Shown here: positions 62,958 to 64,000 of the stretch, piece by piece
Position numbering within the stretch: the stretch's first letter is position 1
Layout: every line of letters begins with the position of its first letter
Assembly (NCBI RefSeq): GCF_013248965.1
Contig: NZ_JABRVQ010000011.1
Span: forward strand, 46,118 to 110,117
Length of the DNA: 64,000 bases
Direction of reading: 5' to 3'
DNA from: Psychrobacter okhotskensis
GTDB taxonomy: Bacteria; Pseudomonadota; Gammaproteobacteria; Pseudomonadales; Moraxellaceae
The notes under the pieces: generated by a model
The model's database searches: none
Seen by the model: only the letters and a program-made list of their open reading frames with translations
What the model was told of the DNA's origin: nothing
Translations under genes and position numbers: made by a program

Positions 62958-63815
62958 ATGATTCCCTCCTTAAATGATTGTCCTACAAAGAATACTTCTT
63001 TCATAGCCCAAGCCTGTGCAATTACCTTCCTGGGTAATGCTAGCAATAATCTACAACAAGATGCTTTTTTCTTTTTAGATCACTGGTATCAAGAAGACTT
63101 AGGTGTGATGGCGGTGACCCCAGTTGCAGCACCATTTTGCTTGGCAGTCTCTGACGGGGTAGCCAGCTCCAATCATTCACAGCACTGCTCAAAGGCGGTA
63201 GTGAAGGCAATTAAGCGGTTATGGAATGATCAGAAGAATATCTCCTCAGATAATATTCATTATCTAGTTAATCAAACCAAGCATTTATCTAAGCGTCATG
63301 GCGCGGCGGCGACCCTCGCTATGATTGCCTGTGAGCTAAATAGTGATGAAACTATAAAGGCGACGATAACGCATGTAGGTGATAGTCGTGTTTATTGGCT
63401 GCCCAAAGGCGCGCCACAATGGCAGTGCCTGACTCGTGATCATAACTTGCTAAATGAACTTATCGACCAGCAGGCGCAAGAACAAGGTCGCCACGCAGAG
63501 TTTTCTGATTATAACCGAGAAGGGATGGCGGGGAGCTTATATAGTATTACAGAATGCTTTGCCTTAACCTCTGATGACAGTTATACAAGCAGTGAAGCAC
63601 CAGAAAGCGAGTCTCAAAAGATTGATGTTAGTAGTGGCGATTGTATCTTGGTTTGCACGGATGGGATTCATGACTTAGTGCTAAGTAATAACTGGCAAAC
63701 TGTTAGTGCTGAGACTGATTTGCAAGATTGGCTAATTGCTCTTAAAAACAAAGTTTATGACTCCGATGGCAATGCTTATGATAATGGCACCGCCATGGTG
63801 GTTCGTTTTGATTGA
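62958..63815 (+). CDS. PP2C-family serine/threonine protein phosphatase
   Basis: 285 residues with the PP2C motifs in order: AVSDGVASSNHSQHCSKA (metal-binding aspartate at the DG), RHGAAATLAMIAC, THVGDSRVYWL (GDSR motif), CLTRDHNLLNELI and DCILVCTDGIHDLVL (CTDGIHD, metal-binding DG). It removes phosphate from Ser/Thr and needs Mn2+ or Mg2+. No kinase gene is visible within the window. Bacterial PP2C genes of this type usually sit next to a serine/threonine kinase and a von Willebrand-type or FHA protein. These may lie beyond the right edge. The start is at 62958 with a modest ribosome site. Confidence 0.88.
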   Translation: MIPSLNDCPTKNTSFIAQACAITFLGNASNNLQQDAFFFLDHWYQEDLGVMAVTPVAAPFCLAVSDGVASSNHSQHCSKAVVKAIKRLWNDQKNISSDNIHYLVNQTKHLSKRHGAAATLAMIACELNSDETIKATITHVGDSRVYWLPKGAPQWQCLTRDHNLLNELIDQQAQEQGRHAEFSDYNREGMAGSLYSITECFALTSDDSYTSSEAPESESQKIDVSSGDCILVCTDGIHDLVLSNNWQTVSAETDLQDWLIALKNKVYDSDGNAYDNGTAMVVRFD

Positions 63816-63868
63816 ACACTTATCTTAATAATAAAGTGATGAGCTCATCACGTAATAGAGTAAATACT

Positions 63869-64000
63869 ATGTCCACATATCAAATGGCCAGCTATACAAA
63901 GTCAGCACGTCTATTTGCGTTATATCAATGTCTGCCTAGAAGTGAGTCTGATGCTGTGTCGCTGACAGAGTTGATGATTGGTTATGGTGATAATTCAGAG
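63869..64000 (+). CDS. N-terminus of possible WYL-type or HTH regulator (partial)
   Basis: The first 44 codons of a frame open at the right edge: MSTYQMASYTKSARLFALYQCLPRSESDAVSLTELMIGYG and so on. The helix KSARLFALYQCLPR followed by SLTELM fits the N-terminal winged-helix start of many WYL-domain regulators (a helix, a short loop and a SxxEL second helix). The rest of the gene is outside the window, so this is only a guess. It is 53 bp after the PP2C gene and in the same orientation. Confidence 0.4.
   Translation, partial: MSTYQMASYTKSARLFALYQCLPRSESDAVSLTELMIGYGDNSE

Overview
The window reads as ordinary chromosome of a moderately AT-rich gammaproteobacterium. Gene content and order point to Moraxellaceae, most likely Psychrobacter: fimL next to nudC, an RNase HI-DnaQ fusion, an orphan rnfB followed by nth, an AlkB alkane hydroxylase, two tandem BCCT osmolyte carriers and an ArfB. 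This assignment is inference from protein motifs and synteny, because no search could be run. I saw no rRNA, tRNA or CRISPR array.

Layout. 0-5 kb: the end of an acyl-CoA synthetase, an SDR dehydrogenase, an L,D-transpeptidase and clpB. 5-10.3 kb: a lipoprotein sugar dehydrogenase and two paralogous BCCT transporters. 10.4-19.2 kb: a minus-strand housekeeping block (DUF3144, metK, DJ-1/PfpI, nth, rnfB, nudC, fimL, rnhA-dnaQ). 19.6-23 kb: small envelope proteins, a 277-bp MITE and a Tat-exported LD-carboxypeptidase. 23-33 kb: a lipid/alkane region with a GlxA-type regulator, acyl-CoA dehydrogenase, MDR reductase, two SDRs, alkB, a broken AraC-type regulator and a CitE-like lyase. 33-38 kb: a second-type UvrA, arfB and an MFS exporter. 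38.4-47.3 kb: a LysR gene followed by aminotransferase, HglS/DUF1338, AmaB, an NhaC-type carrier and AmaA, which together make a plausible pipecolate / 2-aminoadipate branch of lysine catabolism. 47.6-53.1 kb: a hypothetical gene and its decayed paralogue bracketing a MEST-like hydrolase, a class II aldolase, an AtoE carrier and a GST. 53-57.6 kb: hypotheticals, rluF, a SRPBCC protein, DUF1244 and ppiC. 57.7-60.9 kb: an intact IS66 element inserted into an IS630-type transposase relic, followed by further IS debris. 61.2-64 kb: an accessory group of an unknown protein, a YqiA-like hydrolase, a PP2C phosphatase and the start of a possible WYL-type regulator.

Three kinds of structure are not explained by genes. 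First, four dispersed 66-78 bp hairpins share a conserved core, but one has completely different and still self-complementary arms. Second, many short perfect tandem duplications, very often with a 15-bp unit, lie directly downstream of or across stop codons. Third, a MITE has 21-bp perfect ends, TA duplications and internal hairpins, and a solitary end of the same element lies in front of the LD-carboxypeptidase gene. The strongest functional unit is the 38.4-47.3 kb lysine/pipecolate cluster. The least understood gene set is the 61-64 kb phosphatase group at the right edge.
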